Made by a program: the position numbers and the translations under genes. This document shows, in pieces, positions 33,999 to 43,983 of a stretch of DNA of 64,000 bases. The stretch comes from Cyclaneusma minus (lineage: Eukaryota; Ascomycota; Leotiomycetes; Marthamycetales; Marthamycetaceae): assembly GCA_037179335.1 (NCBI GenBank), contig JAKZHN010000004.1:62001-126000 (forward strand). Direction: 5' to 3'. Positions within the stretch are counted from its first letter, which is position 1; each line of letters starts with the position of its first letter. The notes beneath the pieces are model-generated. The model was not told the origin of the DNA, made no database searches, and saw nothing but the letters and a program-made list of their open reading frames with translations.

Positions 33999-35270
33999 TC
34001 ACCCATCACTTGCGCCTTGTGAGATCTCATCCATCGATGTCTCATCCTCCAACTCCTGGTTCTCAAAGCTGTCTATCATCCAGTCTCGCATCATGCAAAC
34101 CGCAATAGCCACACTGAAACCATTCCAGACATCCGATCCAGGATCCTTAAAGTCAAAGTGAGACAGCATCTTGGCCTTGCGGTCGATCCTGCTTACATCT
34201 TTGGTGATGAACGCCACAGTCATGCCGATTACGAGCATGCCATAAAGCACCGGTAACTCGCCCTTGTAATTGTTTGCCTTATGTGCATGGTGATGCTTAA
34301 GAGCAAGCTGTTCCAGTTGATCTTCCATAGCCTGGACAGTCACCTTTGTTGCTTCATGCGACGAGCCAGCAATGACGTGATGGATGGGGATGAAGTGTTT
34401 GCCATAGTAGCCGCCATCTTTCTCGGCCCATTTGATGTAATTCTCGAGTCCTCTCTTAATGAGTGGCTCTGGGGGTAGGCTTTGTTCCTGAAGGGCGCGA
34501 ACCTGGCAGCCGATCTGAGTGAGTGCTTCAAGAGCGAGGGTTGCGCGGAAGTCTTTGCCACTATACGAATTGATGATCGGGACTGCAGGCTCGTTGGTAA
34601 ATAGTTGGGGTGGATATGAGCGGAAGTCGATGTTCCACTGCGAGGGCATTAAAGGCCGGAAACCGCGAGAGGTGAGCTGTCTGAGAAGGGCTTCCTCGTA
34701 TGGATGCCAGTGCCCAGAGCTGAGAAGGTTTTCGGCCTCCTTTGAGCGTTCGAGTTCTTCTTGCCGATCGAGGTAGTCGTTCACTTTGGCTTTTGGGTCT
34801 GGCTCGTCTTCCGGGCCGTCTTCCTCTTCTTGTTTGTACGAGGCGTCGCTTTTGGCGACAGTTCGAGCCTTGGCTTTGCCTACTTTACCACCAAGCTGCG
34901 AAACAGAATCATCAGGGCTGATCTGTGGTTCCTGAGGAGACAGTGTCAGGCGGTCTTCCGGCTCCACTGAACTGCCAAAACCGTCATCTGGCCCGAGTGA
35001 TATGGCGGACTCATCCTCGGTGCCGACGCTTGCAGTTGCAGCCTCGAAGCTGTGATATGGCGCATTTCTAGGCTTCACCGGAGACGGCTGATTCTTAGAG
35101 ATCCTTCCCTCGGCGATTCCTTTCTCCTTCAGGCCTCTGGGATCGCTATGCGGCTGAACTGGTCGTTGGACTGCTTTGGCTGGCGTGCTCACGGTGATTG
35201 TCTGCCGGCGCCGAGCTCGAGGAGAGAAAAGGCCGGTAATGGAATCTTTGATTCTGAATAATTGGTCCAT
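33999..35270 (-). CDS. Conserved fungal protein of unknown function
   Basis: A single exon of 423 residues from ATG 35270 (MDQLFRIKDSITGLFSPRARRR). The frame extends upstream to 35372 but has no ATG there. Residues 1-190 are disordered and charged, with a Ser/Thr/Pro stretch and an acidic segment (EEEDGPEDEPDPKAK). The C-terminal 230 residues look folded: LTSRGFRPLMPSQWNIDFRS, FRATLALEALTQIGCQVRALQ, IKRGLENYIKWAEKDGGYYG, then two hydrophobic helices (LPVLYGMLVIGMTVAFI and WNGFSVAIAVCMMRDWMI). An N-terminal nucleic-acid or phospho-regulated tail plus a helical domain is all I can state. Confidence 0.7.
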   Translation of the reverse strand: MDQLFRIKDSITGLFSPRARRRQTITVSTPAKAVQRPVQPHSDPRGLKEKGIAEGRISKNQPSPVKPRNAPYHSFEAATASVGTEDESAISLGPDDGFGSSVEPEDRLTLSPQEPQISPDDSVSQLGGKVGKAKARTVAKSDASYKQEEEDGPEDEPDPKAKVNDYLDRQEELERSKEAENLLSSGHWHPYEEALLRQLTSRGFRPLMPSQWNIDFRSYPPQLFTNEPAVPIINSYSGKDFRATLALEALTQIGCQVRALQEQSLPPEPLIKRGLENYIKWAEKDGGYYGKHFIPIHHVIAGSSHEATKVTVQAMEDQLEQLALKHHHAHKANNYKGELPVLYGMLVIGMTVAFITKDVSRIDRKAKMLSHFDFKDPGSDVWNGFSVAIAVCMMRDWMIDSFENQELEDETSMDEISQGASDG

Positions 35271-35731
35271 GTCGAGAGCTGACTCGGGAAGTCGGTATAG
35301 CTTGTGCAGAGTGAGTAGCCGAAGTTTCTTGACGCAATGCGAGAGCTGTGTTTGGTCGCGCAGGTGGTCCACGGGAGTCGAACAGACGATAGGCAGAAGC
35401 TATTGGGAGCCTCGATCCGAAGATCGATTCAATGTTGTGCGATATTTGTTCAGGAATTCGAATACAATGGAGGCCAAAGCTCTTGAATGGGACCATTCGT
35501 AGCTCTTTGAATGATTGTGGTCGAGAGCATTGTAATGTACGGATGCGGTAATTCATTGTCGAGGTGAGTTGAAGATGCACAGCCTTGTGCCCCGCTAAAG
35601 CTCAAGCCACCGCCGCTATGGATCATGTCTAAACCCGTTACGGACAAGCGCAGAGCTAGCTTGCTGTCGATCGCTGGGATCATCCCGCATTCCACAGACT
35701 GCCATACATCATATTTTCACATTTATGTGTT

Positions 35732-35845
35732 TCCAGTTCTTCAAAAGTGTTTCTAGTTATTATTCTGCTGTTTCTATTTGTTTATTCTTTCTAAGAATAC
35801 TCTTGATTTTCTGCAGAATTCTGGAGTACTAGGAAAATCCTCCAT
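35732..35845. repeat. Degenerate 19-bp periodic repeat, locus 3a
   Basis: Successive 19-mers include TTCTAGTTATTATTCTGCT (35751), GTTTCTATTTGTTTATTCT (35770), TTCTAAGAATACTCTTGAT (35789) and TTTCTGCAGAATTCTGGAG (35808). All are AT-rich with TTCT near the start. They may be inverted relatives of the units at 36.03 kb. Confidence 0.45.
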
Positions 35846-35967
35846 CATTGATATCCAGGACAAGCTAAGCCTAATTGGGCTGTCGTACCTTCGCAAAAAA
35901 TGTCCTGCCCTTCGGCATTGATGTTTTGCAGGCACCTCTCACTCAAAGTCCCTTTCTCTGTGCTTGC

Positions 35968-36062
35968 GGGGGCTTTCTGATAATTAGGAATATTCATAAT
36001 TCACAGTTATTAGAAACATGTTGGGGGATTAGAAATATTTCTAGGGATTAAAATATTTCTAT
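35968..36062. repeat. Degenerate 19-bp periodic repeat, locus 3b
   Basis: Five in-phase 19-mers start at 35968, 35987, 36006, 36025 and 36044. The last two, GGGATTAGAAATATTTCTA and GGGATTAAAATATTTCTAT, match at 16 or more positions. The second, GGAATATTCATAATTCACA, has the GGA-ATATTC core seen at 57.4 kb. Confidence 0.6.
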
Positions 36063-36266
36063 TACTCTTCAATTATATCTTGATACGCCTCACTCCCAGT
36101 TTCGTATTTTCACAAGGCAATATCTGATGCGACGGTTGTGACTTGGTCTATCGTCTCTGTTCAGAGCCTGACAGCTTTCTAAACTTCTAGGCTCAGAGGA
36201 GTGCTTTGTTCCAGATACCCAGTCCTACTCAGAACCCTTCTAAAGAAACCTCTGCTTCTCGAGCAC

Positions 36267-37515
36267 TTACTTGCTCAATTCCTTGGGATGATGAGCAATG
36301 GGCTGTTCCTTCGTAGGATAGTCGAAGCGACCCATCAAGTCCATCAAAATATTCTTCCCTCCTTCAGTCGGGTCCTGAAGCATGGTCTGCGGGAAGCCAA
36401 TATCAAAGGGGTAAGTCCCTTCGATTTCCTGGATCTCCTCCGGGCTCAATGAAATGGACAATGCCTCAATGTTGCCCTTCAGATGATCGATAGTCCTGCC
36501 TCCGCAAATGGGGAAGACATAGGGCGTCTTGTGCATCACATAAGCAATGGCAATCGAGGTGAGGCCCGTCTTCTTCTCCGTTGCAAGCTTCTCGAGCACT
36601 TTCGAGACCTTGATGGCATTCTCAGGCGCTTCGCCCATCTTTCTCCCCTCCTTCTTCTGCTTGCGCTGCTCATCTGTCAAGAAGTTTCCACGACCTAAGG
36701 CTCCCCATGGGGCGAGGCCCATTCCTTCGGCTTTGCACATGGGGATAATATCGCGCTCGAAGTCGCGCTTGTCTGCAGCCCACCAGCCTTGGTAGACGAC
36801 GAACTGGCGAAGACCATTTTGGCGCGCGTACTCGTTGGCTTTGGACACGATCCAGGCTGGCGTATCTGAAATGCCAAGGTATAAAATTTTGCCCTGATCA
36901 GCGAGGGTGTTGAGGCCCTTCATGACCTCGGGAATGGAGGTCGTGTAGTCCCACCAGTGGACATAGAGCTGGCAGGTATATCAGTGACTGTTATCATAGA
37001 TAGAGAGATGCTGTGAAAGCTTACCACGTCGATGTAGTCGGTCCTGAGCTTCTTCAAGCTCTCTCGGACAGACGTCATCATCGACTTGACGCCGTTTCCG
37101 CCGGTGTTGGCCACAATCTCGTCCCGTTGGCCATGACGGTAGGGGGTTGTGTACTTGGTTGCAATGACCATCTGATCTCTCACACCCCTCTTTTCCATCC
37201 ACTCCCCGATCCAGGTCTCGGATTCTTCGTTTTGGTAGTTGTTGGCCGTGTCAATGAAGTTCCCTCCCTGCTCGTAGAAGTAGTCAAGGATACCGAAAGT
37301 CGTCTCCTTATCGCAGGCACCCATGAAGTCCTTCCTGTATCGTGTTAGTTACGCTGTAAGAGAATGTCAGAGAGGTCCACATGCCATTTTTCTCCGAAAT
37401 TCATTGCCCCCAAACACAATGGGCTAACTCTGACAGCAGCACTCGGTGCGAGGTTTCGGTAGTAGCCCAGAGCGCTCTTGGGCTTCTCCGCGACCATGGC
37501 AGCAAGTCCCGACAT
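36267..37515 (-). CDS. Aldo-keto reductase (AKR9-like, aryl-alcohol dehydrogenase type)
   Basis: Three exons: 37385-37515, 37025-37334 and 36267-36968, coding 380 residues. Intron 1 (37335-37384, 50 bp) starts with GC (GCATGT) and ends with CAG. This GC-AG intron is the only solution that gives phase 2 and restores MNFGEKWKDFMGACDKETTF. Intron 2 (36969-37024) has a normal GTAAGC donor and restores DYIDVLYVHWWDYTTS. The AKR catalytic tetrad is visible: Asp in GGNFIDTAN, Tyr in NNYQNEESE, Lys in IATKYTTPY and His in YVHWWD. C-terminal NADPH-binding text (GQGRTI-like ICGGRTIDHLKGNIEAL) is present. It should reduce aldehydes or ketones with NADPH in the cytosol. No other secondary-metabolite genes lie next to it. 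Confidence 0.9.
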
Positions 37516-37685
37516 GTTTGCGATTCGGAATGTCTGTTGTCACAACAGGCTGTGTAAGGAGAAATGAGGGGTGAAGTTCCGTCTTTGGGCGGGCAATCAG
37601 GGACTTTGTATGAAGTTGATGTGGGAAGCTCAATCAAGCAGAGAGTCAATGATGATAGGAAGAGAAGAAAGGGGGAAGAGGGAGG

Positions 37686-37695
37686 TATATATATA
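37686..37695. promoter_or_regulatory. TATA-like stretch upstream of aldo-keto reductase
   Basis: TATATATATA lies about 170 bp upstream of the minus-strand ATG at 37515. It is palindromic, so orientation cannot be read. A promoter role is inferred. Confidence 0.4.
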
Positions 37696-37827
37696 CTCAG
37701 TCCTTCGAAGACCTACCAAGCTACCCCACCGCATACATGTATGCTCCATGAACGGAACGTAGAGCAGGTTCCATACCGTAGAGCCAGGCCGAAGCCAATA
37801 GTCACTTATGTCATAAGAGACTGAGAA

Positions 37828-38353
37828 TAGGGGCGTTCGGAGTAGCGGAATTTATCATGATTTTTAAAAATCATGATATTAAAATATCATGATATTGGCC
37901 TTTTACTGTGAACACCCCTTTTTAAATATTATGATATTTGAATATTAAAGTAAAATATAATTAATATATAAAAAGCCATTAGCAAAATTAGCAAAAACAT
38001 TAGAAAAAAACATTTAAAAAGCTAGGGAATATTAGGAAATATTAGGAATTATTGGCTAGTGTCGATGTGCGACAGAATAATAATAAGCGCAAGGCTATAT
38101 CTAATTAGGCAAGGCTCCGGTATTTTAAGTTTTGTTGCACGTCGACAAAATTTTGAACCTACTACAGAAATATTATTTACAAATATTAGCTTTTAATATC
38201 ACGATTTGATATTGAAAAATCACAGTGTCACAGTGATATTTAAATATCATGATATTTTTCTGCCGATTTCTAGCCTAATCGGGTAAGCGGTGAAGGTCCA
38301 ATATCATGATATTCAAATATGATGATAAAATTTCGCTACTCTGAACGCCCCTA
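37828..38353. mobile_element. MITE-like DNA transposon remnant with TA target duplication
   Basis: The element spans 37830-38351 and is flanked on both sides by TA (37828-37829 and 38352-38353), the Tc1/mariner/pogo type duplication. Both ends begin GGGGCGTTC and are inverted repeats. Left GGGGCGTTCGGAGTAGCGG matches right GGGGCGTTCAGAGTAGCGA with two G/A differences. The similarity continues inward through AATTT(T)ATCAT and a shared ATATCATGATATTGG block, so the terminal repeats are about 65-75 bp. The interior is very AT-rich and has no transposase frame. G/A differences and AT-richness fit RIP-type decay (inference). It is non-autonomous. Confidence 0.8.
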
Positions 38354-39176
38354 ATGTAAGGTAGCATCATTGGTCCAGTCTGCCGGCAATTGCATGGAGC
38401 ATGCGTTTGACGTTGTCGAAGGCTAGTACCTTAAATCCGAATCCGCCGAAGCTGCATTTTCCCTGGTACGGCGTGCGGCCGCGCCCTTCCTTGGGGCCCA
38501 GCCGGATTCCAGAAAACCCCCGTTCCCTACTATGAGTAGTAGTACATGTACTTAACCTCCCTCGTGGTGACAATAATTCTTGTGCGCTCAGGCGACGACT
38601 TGCGAGTATTTTCGATGGCTAGAAATATTCCTAGTTGTTTAAAAACCCTCAACTACTCAGAATACTTCTGGACACTTGCAATATCCTCTTTGTTTGGGCA
38701 TATTCTCAATGATTGGGATTGTTCCTATGGAGTCCTTTGAAGGGTCCAGGGTGAGCGTACAAGAATTGTCACCACGACCTAGCCTCTCAGATTTCGGACT
38801 TTCAGGGCCATCTTGGTTCCATCAAATTCCTTTTCAAGCCGCATGCGCGGCCGCCGGCCGCCGGATTTCAGATCGGCTTCGAATCAGATCGGCTTTCACT
38901 ATTGGCCTACACAACATGGGTAGAGACAAAAGTCCAAAGCAATCAATAGGTCGCTTTCAAACTTCAGGCGGTTGGCTTCGCCGCTTCACGTACTGCCCGG
39001 CTTCACTGGACTAAAGGGCAATTTCGTTGACTTGACTTGCCTCGGCCTCCTTCTGCATCCATTGTCAGTGTGGTCACATAGACACATTTGCCTGTCTATA
39101 AGTAATATATGGATGGATAGGAGGCCGTCTATCCTAAAGATCCACGCTCTCTAGGTGTCTCTTATTCGCAAAGAGC
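38354..39176. other. Intergenic region with 19-bp periodic segment
   Basis: Non-coding DNA between the MITE and the Mdv1 3' end. It includes the periodic array at about 38622-38735. The GC-rich stretch near 38460-38510 and 38840-38870 (GGCCGCCGGCC-like) has no identified role. Confidence 0.55.
38622..38735. repeat. Degenerate 19-bp periodic repeat, locus 4
   Basis: Six consecutive 19-mers start at 38622, 38641, 38660, 38679, 38698 and 38717. Examples are GAAATATTCCTAGTTGTTT, GAATACTTCTGGACACTTG and GCATATTCTCAATGATTGG. The fifth matches GGATATTCTCAGTGACTTG at 57463 in about 15 of 19 positions, linking this locus to the intronic array. Confidence 0.6.
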
Positions 39177-41330
39177 TCAGCAGGTCCAGATGCCCACGAC
39201 GCCGTCCTTGCGCCCCTCGGTCAGGTAGCCATCCTTGATCCTGACCTTCTCGACAACCGCAGGCATCTTCTGTTCTTCCTCTGCTGTAACACCAGCACCA
39301 CAGTCCCAGTGCCGACCCTCGACTTTGTCGTATACCTTGACCACATCCTCCCCGGCGGCAGCAACGATTCGTCGGCTGTCAAACATCATCGAGGTAATCC
39401 CCGAATCATATGCGTATGCATCGTGGATCGATCCCGTCCGAAGGTCCCATATCTGCACCATGTCAGCTAAGTCCGCTAAGGCCAGTGTGACGTTTCTTTG
39501 GTACTCACGCGTATGCTTCGATCCAGCGATCCGGTGATTAGATGGACATCGTCAAATTGCAAACAAGTCACAGGGCCTGTATGGCCTACGAGGCTGCGAT
39601 GCACTTGACCGCTCCTCAAATCCCATAATCGGACCATGCCGTCAGCGGTACCGCATGCCAAGGCGGCATCGAACACCTGGAGGGCACCAACAAAATCTGC
39701 TGACGCATTTGGCACTCTACCAGTTGTTCGCCAAGTACTGTCACTGGAGCCCATTGTAGACGAAGCTTGAGCCGCAGCCCACATGACATCTAAAGTCTGA
39801 ACGCACCGGCCTTTTTCAAGATCCCACTGGCGAAGAGTCTTGTCGGCAGAACCCGAAATCAGCGTATCGCCTTTGAAGTGCAAGGCAGTAACTTCATCCA
39901 CGTGGGCTTCGAGGGTGAACAGGGGACAGTCTGCCATGGTACCGGACGGCGGAGCTATGGGCTCGTCATCGGGGTTTTCAAACGCCATCCCGTCTTCGTC
40001 TTCGTCGTCGTCTCTGTCGCCTTGAATATCTTGAGGCTCATACCTTGCCTTGCTAAGATCCCATAATCGAATAGTAGCATCCATGGATCCGGTAGCCACA
40101 ATGTTGTCCTCGACCTGAAGGGTCCGAACCGAAGCAGTGTGGCCTTCCAATAGACCAATGCATCGACCAGCGCTGAGATCCCATACTCGGACCGTATCGT
40201 CCAATGCAGCCGTAACCATGGTCCCAAAGGGGACGTCAAAATCCAAAGCTGTGATCATGTCATTATGTGCAGAAAGTTCCTTGATCTTGGATCCTGGCTC
40301 AAAATGTTCGTGTAGGATTGGCATGGATTTTCGACGTATCGTCTTGTGGCGCTTTGCACGTGTCGGAGTAGACGCTGAGGATGACGGTAACTTTTCGTAT
40401 ATGGATTCCGACATGAACGAGGCGTCCATTGCATGGTCATCGTCTTCAGCAGGTGACTCGTCCTCGTCCTTGGTAGGAGTAGCTGCAAGAGCAGCAGCAT
40501 CCTCCAATTGCTCTTGAACGTCTTCTATCCTGGTCTCGACATCGATAACTGCGGGCATTAGTTATGAGCCAAAGAAAGAGCGAAGGGCCACTACATACTA
40601 TCATGTTCTAAAACAGCCTCCTCCTGTTCTAGCCCTGCCAGGCGGTCCAGCACTATTCTCCGCATGGTATTCAAGTTTGATATCTTTTTGTCTATTTCGT
40701 GGATCTCGCTGCTCGCCATATTCTTCCGAATTCCCAGCATCTCTAATGAATGGTTCAAGGATTGCCTCTCCTTTTTGAGTCTTGCAAGGCCATGTGGCGT
40801 GTCAGACGCTTGTGACGAGTTGTCCTCTAGCAGCTTCCTCCCCCTAGATACGCGTCTCCGGTGGTGTTTCTTCCCCTCGGGGGTCGACTCGGGCACTGTG
40901 GCTTGAAAGCCCTGGAAAAGCGAGTAGGTGTTCTCATCTTCGGGAATATTGGCTAGTAGCTCGTCCGGTACATAGGTCAGAGCTCGACTCTGGATCTCCG
41001 ACATGGAGAGTTTCGATCGCACAAGGTCGGTCGGGCTTGTCTTTGCAAAAGATAGGATGCTCCGTTGCATTTGCGGCCTTCGTAGTTGTCTCGAGATATC
41101 GCTCATTGCGCTCTGATAATGCGCAGAGGCTGTGCCATCCGCCATAGGACCCATCAGATGACCGGCTGTCGTTGTTACTTTTCGTCCGAATGCTTCAAGT
41201 CCTCGAGTCTGGAGGGGTTAGCATTGGTGAGCTTTGCACTAGTTTCACTCACACCTACTGAAATTATGGAACCATCTTCGTCGACCCCCGCCCAATCGGA
41301 GGAGGAGTGGCGGCTATTGGACCCAGCCAT
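39177..41330 (-). CDS. MDV1: Mitochondrial division adaptor, Mdv1/Caf4 family (WD40)
   Basis: Four exons: 41259-41330, 40599-41208, 39509-40548 and 39177-39452, coding 665 residues. Introns of 50, 50 and 56 bp (GTAGGT, GTATGT and GTGAGT donors) restore [35 protein letters not shown] and [13 protein letters not shown]. The N-terminal helical region ([16 protein letters not shown]) binds Fis1 in the family. A coiled coil ([18 protein letters not shown] to [10 protein letters not shown]) mediates dimerisation. Seven WD40 repeats form the C-terminal propeller that recruits the dynamin Dnm1 ([45 protein letters not shown]). It should sit on the outer mitochondrial membrane. An acidic insert ([11 protein letters not shown]) lies between two blades. 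Confidence 0.93.
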
Positions 41331-41790
41331 GCGTAGAAAGTCACCTCAAGTAGCTCATCAAGCGTTGTGGGGAGGATGGAAGCTCTTTCAGCGGAATGCT
41401 CGTGGAGACTGGAGATGATGTTGTCTAAGTCGCTGGTCGCATGAAGCTCGGTCACAGGCACAAGCCACATACCAACTTCACAAGCCGCATGTGGCGGCGG
41501 AGCGGCAGCGGGAATGCTCCGCTGCGGCGCTCGCTGCCCCCAGTTTTTTATCGGCTTAAGACTTAAGAGGACGAGGCTGCGATAGCGGAACTCAGACATC
41601 TCCCCGCCAGGGACCCCCTATCTTGCGGTCAATGCAACGAGCAATCATGCATATATAACAAGTTGGAACTTCCTCGGCCGGTGTACACAGCACTTCTCCC
41701 GGTTCTACTCTTCAAGGGCTTCCAATTGACATCTGGAAGGCCTTCCTGAGATTCGCTCTTAAGCCCCGCCAAAATTCCAGAACCTACAAG
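41331..41790. other. Divergent promoter region
   Basis: Between MDV1 and chorismate mutase. A minus-strand open frame at 41264-41599 overlaps the Mdv1 first exon in another phase. I treat it as non-coding. Nothing else is seen. Confidence 0.55.
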
Positions 41791-42650
41791 ATGATGGACG
41801 CCGTGATTGACCTCTCAGATGCCAATAGGGCTCTGGATCTCGACAACATCCGCTTCCAGCTTGTGTGAGTCTTGTAGCTGTTCTCCCATGTGTCAGCCCT
41901 TTTATATCGGATCTGACAATTCATTCTAGCCGCTTGGAAGACACAATTACTTTCCACCTAATCGAGCGCGTCCAATTCCCTCTCAACCAGACCATCTATA
42001 CCCCCGGTGCACTCCCGATCCCCTCGTCCTCCCTCTCTTTTCTGGACTGGTACCTCCGCGAACAAGAACGTCTCCAATCTCTCATCCGCCGCTTCGAGTC
42101 GCCCGACGAATACCCTTTCTTCCCCGACGCCTTGCAGACTCCCCTCCTACCACCTCTCCAGTACCCTCAGATCCTGCATAAGAACGATGTCAACGTAAAC
42201 GACAAAATCAAGGAAAGTTACATCAAGCACTTGCTGCCAGCAGTGTGTCCCGATTTTGGCAGAGCGGAGCGGGCTGAGGCACAGGAGAACTATGGCAGTT
42301 CGGCGACGTGCGATATTGCGTGTCTACAGGCACTGAGCAGGCGCATACATTTCGGGAAGTTTGTGGCCGAGTCAAAATTCCGGACTGAGACGGAGAAGTT
42401 TACAAAGCTGATCAAGGAGGGCGATCGGAAAGGCATCGATGAAGCCATCACAAATGCGGCTGTGGAGAAGAAGGTACTGGAGAGGCTCCGGTTGAAGGCC
42501 ACTACCTACGGGACCGATCCGAGTACCGGCGCAGATGGACAGGTGAAGATTAATACGGATGCGGTCGTGACGATGTATAGAGACTTCGTTATCCCCCTTA
42601 CAAAGGAGGTCGAAGTCGAGTACTTGATGCAGAGGCTAGACCCGGCTTAG
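41791..42650 (+). CDS. ARO7: Chorismate mutase
   Basis: Two exons, 41791-41864 and 41930-42650, coding 264 residues. The intron (41865-41929, GTGAGT donor, CTGAC branch, CTAG acceptor) joins LDNIRFQLV to [17 protein letters not shown]. This N-terminal helix carries the active-site Arg of AroQ-type eukaryotic mutases. Other conserved text is [37 protein letters not shown] and [25 protein letters not shown]. The enzyme converts chorismate to prephenate, the first step to Phe and Tyr, and fungal forms are allosterically inhibited by Tyr and activated by Trp. Two ATGs occur at 41791 and 41794. It converges on BCP1 with only 77 bp between stop codons. Confidence 0.96.
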
Positions 42651-42727
42651 ACGAGATAGATCACCACATAAAGATCATAGGGAGCAATCCCGGAGTGTAT
42701 ATACCGTTGCTTCAAGCTTTTGTTTCT

Positions 42728-43657
42728 TCATTGTGGCGGACTCAGATATTGACTGATGACCTTAACAGCACCGTCAAACTTTGCCGATTCGATCAAAATA
42801 ACATGTCCCTGCGACTTGATGCCCGCCTCCTGGAAAGCCCTCTTGCTGTCCGCTCTTCCTGGGTCCTCGTCCTTGGTATGATCAAAGCTTCCATGCACCA
42901 AAGCATGCTTCTGCAGCACCTCATCCTCGGGGTGGAAGTAGAACACCTCTTGACTGCCTTTTCCAGCCTTGCTCTTCTTCGACTTCGGCGCATCTTCTTC
43001 GTCTAGCTTCGAAGCAACTTCCACGTATGTTCTGGACCAGATCAAGTAGTGCGTGAATTCGTAAGGCTCCTTGTCCTCGACTGCCGCTTCGATCTCGTCT
43101 TGAAGCATGGTGTACATCGGAGGCGCGATCTCGGAGGGGATGTTTATCAGTCGGTCAGTGAGAACAAGACCGACTTGGTTTGAGGGCGATTCCAGGATTT
43201 GTGCTAGAGGAGCGAGAGCCTCGTTTTGCCTGGACTTCACGCGAAGATATGTGACCAGCGACTTGATCACATCTTTGTCCTTGTGTTCATGAAGATTCAA
43301 GATGGTCATGAAGGCGTAGGGGTCGGTTTCTTTGCCCTCGACTTTCACCGTAGATCCAATGGTTGGTTGGGACAAGACGAGTTCTGTGAGGGCGGAGAGA
43401 TCGAACAGTTGGGCGTCAATGTCGAACAATTGTCGCAGGAGGTTCTTGAGGCCGTGGAAGTCGATTTCGGGGGCCATGTTGAACCATTCGAACTCGACAT
43501 TGATCATGTCGACGTCCTAAAACTCCAGTCAGTGTTGGCGCACTGAAGCCACGAGAATTGAAGATCATACATCATCGCTGCCGCTGTCATTCTCAACGTC
43601 GTCCACGGCCATTTTGTCGGCGACCGCGTCCTGGTCTCTGGTTCTCTTCTTGACCAT
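42728..43657 (-). CDS. BCP1: Bcp1/BCCIP-family protein
   Basis: Two exons, 43571-43657 and 42728-43516, coding 291 residues. The intron (43517-43570, GTATGA donor) joins NDSGSDD to DVDMINVEFEWFNM, the family signature after an acidic N-terminus. Further conserved text is HGLKNLLRQLFDIDAQLFDLSALTELVL, SNQVGLVLTDRLINIPSEIAPPMY and YFHPEDEVLQKHA. In budding yeast Bcp1 is a nuclear protein needed for export of the lipid kinase Mss4 and acts as a chaperone for ribosomal protein Rpl23. A basic loop (PKSKKSKAGKG) may be a nuclear signal. Divergent from GUA1. Confidence 0.93.
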
Positions 43658-43983
43658 TGTGAAGGTACGGCGACTTGAAGTGTGTGAAAGTTGAGGAGGT
43701 AGGCCGCTTGTTCGGATGCACTATGTTGCAAATTTCACGTCGTCGCCGCGAAACGGTGAGGCAGAGCGGATGGACTTTGGGAAAGATTTAGAGTACCTAT
43801 GTGGGGTCGTCTGTGCCTGAATCGCACATACCGTTGACGGAGCTGTCAGAACCCGCCCCGCACCGAAAAAATTAGAGTAGTACCCCGCCAAAACAACATA
43901 TTCCAGTCCTGGGGTTCAATCACAATCCCCAAGAATTCCACTGCAAACTTCAACTCTCTCACAATTCCGTCAATACCGCAGTC
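43658..43983. other. Divergent promoter region (BCP1 / GUA1)
   Basis: This 326-bp gap holds both promoters. No recognisable element beyond general pyrimidine-rich tracts. Confidence 0.5.

Larger units (their letters stand above)
35271..36266. other. Intergenic region with extended 19-bp periodic sequence
   Basis: About 1 kb separates the conserved unknown (promoter side) and the aldo-keto reductase (3' side). Two stretches (35732-35845 and 35968-36062) show 19-bp periodicity and are listed separately. No gene is supported. Confidence 0.6.

Noticed and set aside
28072..37515. Possible secondary-metabolite cluster (MFS exporter, antiporter, aldo-keto reductase)
   Set aside because: No polyketide synthase, NRPS, terpene synthase or pathway regulator is present, and conserved housekeeping genes are interspersed.
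41264..41599. 111-residue minus-strand frame between MDV1 and chorismate mutase
   Set aside because: It overlaps the first Mdv1 exon in another phase and shows no motif. The Mdv1 exon is needed for the conserved N-terminus.
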